NCBI GenBank assembly: GCA_027451085.1
Contig: DAIDKA010000143.1
Coordinates: 1 to 14,953 of the forward strand
DNA: 14,953 nt
Source: Gammaproteobacteria bacterium
GTDB lineage: Bacteria; Pseudomonadota; Gammaproteobacteria; Steroidobacterales; Steroidobacteraceae
Direction of reading: 5' to 3'
The notes beneath the pieces were generated by a model. It saw only the letters and a list, made by a program, of their open reading frames with translations. It was not told the DNA's origin and did no database searches. Both the position numbers and the translations under genes were made by a program. Shown here piece by piece: positions 14,092-14,953 of the stretch (positions are counted from its first letter, which is position 1; the number at the start of each line of letters is the position of its first letter).

Positions 14092-14308
14092 GTGACTGAA
14101 CAGGAAAAGCCACCGATAGACATGAACTTAGTTCGCAGGAACGCGGAGATGCGCGCGGCGACTTTCCAAGCGATAGGTCGGTTTTCTTCGAGTTTTCACA
14201 GCTCGAATTTTCCATTCGGGCTGCCTTGGCGGCATATCTTGGCCTACCCGACGGAAGTATCAAGCATCCCGGCAAGGCAGGATCACTCGACAAGATCTAC
14301 AACGATGG
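14092..14308 (+). pseudogene. Frameshifted, 3'-truncated hypothetical gene ending at the tRNA
   Basis: GGAG at 14080-14083 and a GTG at 14092 open a frame reading MTEQEKPPIDMNLVRRNAEM, then RAATFQAIGRF. At the T run 14182-14185 the protein-like reading moves by one base to FEFSQLEFSIRAALAAYLGL, then PDGSIKHPG. One extra T would join both parts cleanly. The FSQLEF.IR pattern resembles small uncharacterised proteins I have seen in many bacteria; no function is known to me. The second frame runs straight into the tRNA gene, so the C-terminal part is missing. The shift could be a real mutation or a sequencing error in the homopolymer; the truncation is real either way. Confidence 0.5.
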
Positions 14309-14381
14309 TGGGCCGGCCCGGATTCGAACCGGGAACCAATCCATTATGAGTGGACTGCACTAACCGTTGTGCTACCGGCCC
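14306..14381 (-). tRNA. tRNA with anticodon CAT (tRNA-Met, or tRNA-Ile2 read with lysidine)
   Basis: A full cloverleaf folds on the minus strand: acceptor GGGCCGG/CCGGCCC (7 perfect pairs), D stem GCAC/GTGC with an 8-base loop, anticodon stem GTCCA/TGGAT with loop CTCATAA, T arm CCCGG-TTCGAAT-CCGGG, discriminator A, and encoded CCA at 14308-14306. It is not the initiator, because position 1-72 is paired and the anticodon stem lacks three G-C pairs. The acceptor pairs C4-G69 and C5-G68 match what I recall as TilS recognition elements of E. coli tRNA-Ile2, so the isoleucine (AUA) form is favoured over elongator Met but not proven. Confidence 0.92.
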
Positions 14382-14403
14382 GCAGGAAGGGAGCGAACGA
14401 TAC

Positions 14404-14447
14404 CACCCTGTCACGCGAGGGTGTAGCGGCCCGGCTTCCCGGGCCGC
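14404..14447. terminator. Two adjacent hairpins between the reductase gene and the tRNA
   Basis: CACCCT/AGGGTG (14404-14409, 14418-14423) and a strong 9-bp stem GCGGCCCGG/CCGGGCCGC with a 4-base loop (14426-14434, 14439-14447). They lie just past the stop of the minus-strand reductase gene and upstream of the minus-strand tRNA. There is no T tract, so they are terminator-like rather than canonical. Confidence 0.4.
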
Positions 14448-14456
14448 CGGATGACA

Positions 14457-14953
14457 TCAACCCGCCAGCTTGGCCTTGTTGGCGACGAGGAAGTCCTTCA
14501 GCCGCTGCGGCTCCCGGCCGGTGAGCTTCTGGAAGTCGCCGCTGACATTGGCCGCGCGCCCCTGCAGGGTGTTCTGGTCGAAGCCCACCACGATGTCCAC
14601 CACGAAACCCGGCAGGCCGGCGCCCTTCAGCGCCTGCACCTGGGCGTCCTTGGATATCTGCACCACCTGGATGGGTTTGCCTGTGACCTCACTCACCAGG
14701 GCCGCCACCTCGTCCGTCGTCAGTGCCTGCGGACCGCTGATGTCATAGGCGTGGCTGCCACCATCGCTGGCCAGCAAGGCAGCGACCGCGGCACGGGCGG
14801 TGTCACCACGGGACACATCGGCCAGGCGGCCCTCACCCGCGGATGTGAACCACTGACCCGAGGCGAGGACCTGCGGCAATTTGCCGAACAGGTTGTCGAA
14901 GTACCAGTGGTTGCGCAGAAAGGTGTAGCCCAGCCCGCTGTCGAGCAGCGCCT
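14457..14953 (-). CDS. NmrA/QorB-type NAD(P)H-dependent oxidoreductase (5' end outside window)
   Basis: About 164 C-terminal residues are visible and the frame stays open to the right edge; a TTG at 14879 is internal. LLDSGLGYTFLRNHWYFDN matches the mid-region of atypical short-chain dehydrogenases such as E. coli QorB (SGIVYTLLRNGWY). Then GRLADVSRGDTARAAVAALL, YDISGPQALTTDEVAALVSE and LKGAGLP follow in the same order as in QorB. The NAD(P)-binding Rossmann part lies beyond the window, so cofactor residues cannot be checked. QorB reduces quinones with NADPH; related proteins are redox sensors. It is on the same strand as the tRNA, and the hairpins at 14404-14447 lie directly after its stop. 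Confidence 0.85.
   Translation of the reverse strand, partial: ALLDSGLGYTFLRNHWYFDNLFGKLPQVLASGQWFTSAGEGRLADVSRGDTARAAVAALLASDGGSHAYDISGPQALTTDEVAALVSEVTGKPIQVVQISKDAQVQALKGAGLPGFVVDIVVGFDQNTLQGRAANVSGDFQKLTGREPQRLKDFLVANKAKLAG

Noticed and set aside
14026..14349. Continuous 107-codon frame ending over the tRNA
   Set aside because: Its last part is the antisense of a tRNA and the middle loses protein character after the T run; replaced by the frameshifted reading from 14092.

Overview
The window is GC-rich, densely coded DNA from a proteobacterium, most likely a gammaproteobacterium of the Xanthomonadales/Nevskiales kind. This rests on a very close YbiT-type ABC-F protein, a two-partner-secretion TpsB transporter, a LctP-type permease, a tRNA gene that encodes its own CCA, and strong GGAGG ribosome-binding sites. 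The species cannot be fixed from this sequence. There is no rRNA, CRISPR array, or intact transposase or integrase.

Layout. 1-1607 (+): 3' part of a DUF3857/transglutaminase-like protein with TPR repeats. It converges on ybiT (1617-3221, -) across a hairpin that contains its stop codon. 3313-5022 (-): a TpsB/FhaC-type outer-membrane transporter with no TpsA partner in view, preceded by a small membrane protein (5052-5474, -). A divergent intergenic region with nested inverted repeats leads to a DUF1330 protein (5579-5974, +). 6007-8641 (-): a probable two-gene operon, LctP-type hydroxy-acid permease then zinc alcohol dehydrogenase. 8746-9342 (-): a two-CBS-domain protein followed by a good intrinsic terminator. 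9623-10090 (+): a DUF3237 protein, tail to tail with a 575-residue protein I do not recognise (10087-11814, -).

11823-14381 is the unusual part. It holds a glutathione S-transferase and a YafY/WYL regulator, both collapsed by internal deletions, one apparently between short direct repeats. Next come an orphan MT-A70 (DPPW) methyltransferase with a C-terminal helix-turn-helix, a monohaem cytochrome c, and a frameshifted gene fragment. The fragment is cut off exactly at the 3' end of a tRNA with anticodon CAT, which may be tRNA-Ile2 rather than tRNA-Met. I read this stretch as an eroded accessory region beside a tRNA. The window ends in a QorB/NmrA-type reductase (14457-14953, -, cut by the edge).

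How the genes work together. The only clear functional pairing is permease plus dehydrogenase (uptake and oxidation of a small hydroxylated substrate). The WYL regulator and GST are a known type of neighbourhood and were probably a regulator-enzyme unit before decay. The rest look like independent housekeeping or accessory units. The best leads for something undescribed are the MTase-HTH gene with its decayed surroundings, the 575-residue orphan, and the TpsB that has lost the family's L6 signature.
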